From: JANYHF01 sp963732765
GTDB taxonomy: Bacteria; Pseudomonadota; Alphaproteobacteria; Rhizobiales; Hyphomicrobiaceae
Length of the DNA: 64,000 nucleotides
Assembly: GCA_963732765.1 (NCBI GenBank)
Contig: CAVTAS010000012.1
Coordinates: forward strand, 1 to 64,000
Direction: 5' to 3'
Below the pieces are notes generated by a model that worked only from the letters and a program-made list of their open reading frames with translations, searched no databases and had not been told where the DNA came from. Positions 63,783 to 64,000 of the stretch are shown piece after piece; within the stretch, counting starts at the first letter, position 1, and every line of letters begins with the position of its first letter. The translations under genes and the position numbers were made by a program.

Positions 63783-64000
63783 CTATGCCTTCTCCCACTG
63801 CTCGCGCAGGAAGTCGTGGCCGAATTGGTAGACTTCTTCGCGGCTCGGCGAGAAATCGCGCCAGACGCGGGTGGCCGCAGCCAGCGCCGGCAGCGCGCGG
63901 CCGAAGGCTTCGATGGTGCACCAGCCCTGATAGCCGCCGTGCTTGAGTGCCATCATGGTCGGGATCCAAGGCACATGTCCCTTGCCGGGCGTGCCGCGAT
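63783..64000 (-). CDS. Sugar phosphate isomerase/epimerase, C-terminal part (cut by window edge)
   Basis: About 72 codons: RGTPGKGHVPWIPTMMALKH, then YQGWCTIEAFGRALPALAAA and a closing YQFGHDFLREQWEKA. The GTPGxGxV-W-x-x-x-x-x-L and the Gly-x-x-Gly-Trp-x-x-Ile-Glu-x-Phe pattern is the end of a second TIM-barrel epimerase. It is upstream of, and on the same strand as, the complete one, with 64 bp between. Confidence 0.8.
   Translation of the reverse strand, partial: RGTPGKGHVPWIPTMMALKHGGYQGWCTIEAFGRALPALAAATRVWRDFSPSREEVYQFGHDFLREQWEKA

Overview
The window is GC-rich chromosomal DNA from an alphaproteobacterium, most likely near the Hyphomicrobiales or Reyranellales; I cannot place it more precisely. 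The evidence is the block uracil-DNA glycosylase - NYN protein - folK - rpoZ - relA/spoT - acpS, the petABC cytochrome bc1 operon, a SUV3-like RNA helicase, a GyrA with an extended acidic C-terminus, and an initiator tRNA with an encoded CCA end.

Layout. 0-7 kb: end of a lytic transglycosylase, a DUF459/SGNH protein, then the housekeeping block above. 7-10.3 kb: an EthD-type protein, a vapBC-type toxin-antitoxin pair with a clear operator, an unrecognised secreted protein and trmL. 10.5-17 kb: petABC, a terminator and the SUV3-like helicase. 17-27.9 kb: metabolic and membrane genes (SDR, amidotransferase, DoxX, molybdenum hydroxylase large subunit, sterol-desaturase-like enzyme, secG, ruvX, a TetR regulator, SnoaL-like protein, DUF805, a DadA-like oxidase and a GlxA-like regulator). 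28-34.4 kb: a relB/yafQ pair whose toxin has a stop at codon 2, a 223-bp MITE, a gyrA-like fragment, phoX and gyrA, with five copies of a TGTCAGG palindrome between the genes. 34.4-39.2 kb: rcnA-type exporter, EamA transporter, DUF599 protein, and a Clp-N/coiled-coil protein without an AAA+ motor.

39.7-50.7 kb is the most interesting part. Right after tRNA-fMet lies a predicted defence island: a DEAH/SNF2-type helicase with a C-terminal DUF3883 domain, a small unknown protein, a DUF1156 adenine methyltransferase, and a DUF499 ATPase with an N-terminal HEPN domain. It ends in the first 21 codons of what looks like a GHKL ATPase. These genes carry many one-base indels and one in-frame amber codon. 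Housekeeping genes (spoT, folK, udg, secG) have indels too, so many may be assembly errors, but the density is highest here.

50.7-56 kb: a minus-strand cluster that includes a plasmid pRiA4b ORF-3-like gene. Its last gene is split by two insertion sequences, ISL3 (1443 bp, 8-bp target duplication) and IS630 (TA duplication). Removing both restores a continuous 161-codon frame. 56.4-64 kb: a sugar ABC transporter operon (binding protein, ATPase, permease) followed by a metallo-beta-lactamase-fold lactonase, a divergent LacI regulator with an operator between them, a truncated integrase, and two sugar phosphate isomerase/epimerase genes, the last cut by the window edge.

Three copies of a roughly 210-bp intergenic repeat (about 3990, 6590 and 36990) mark the genome's dispersed repeat family.
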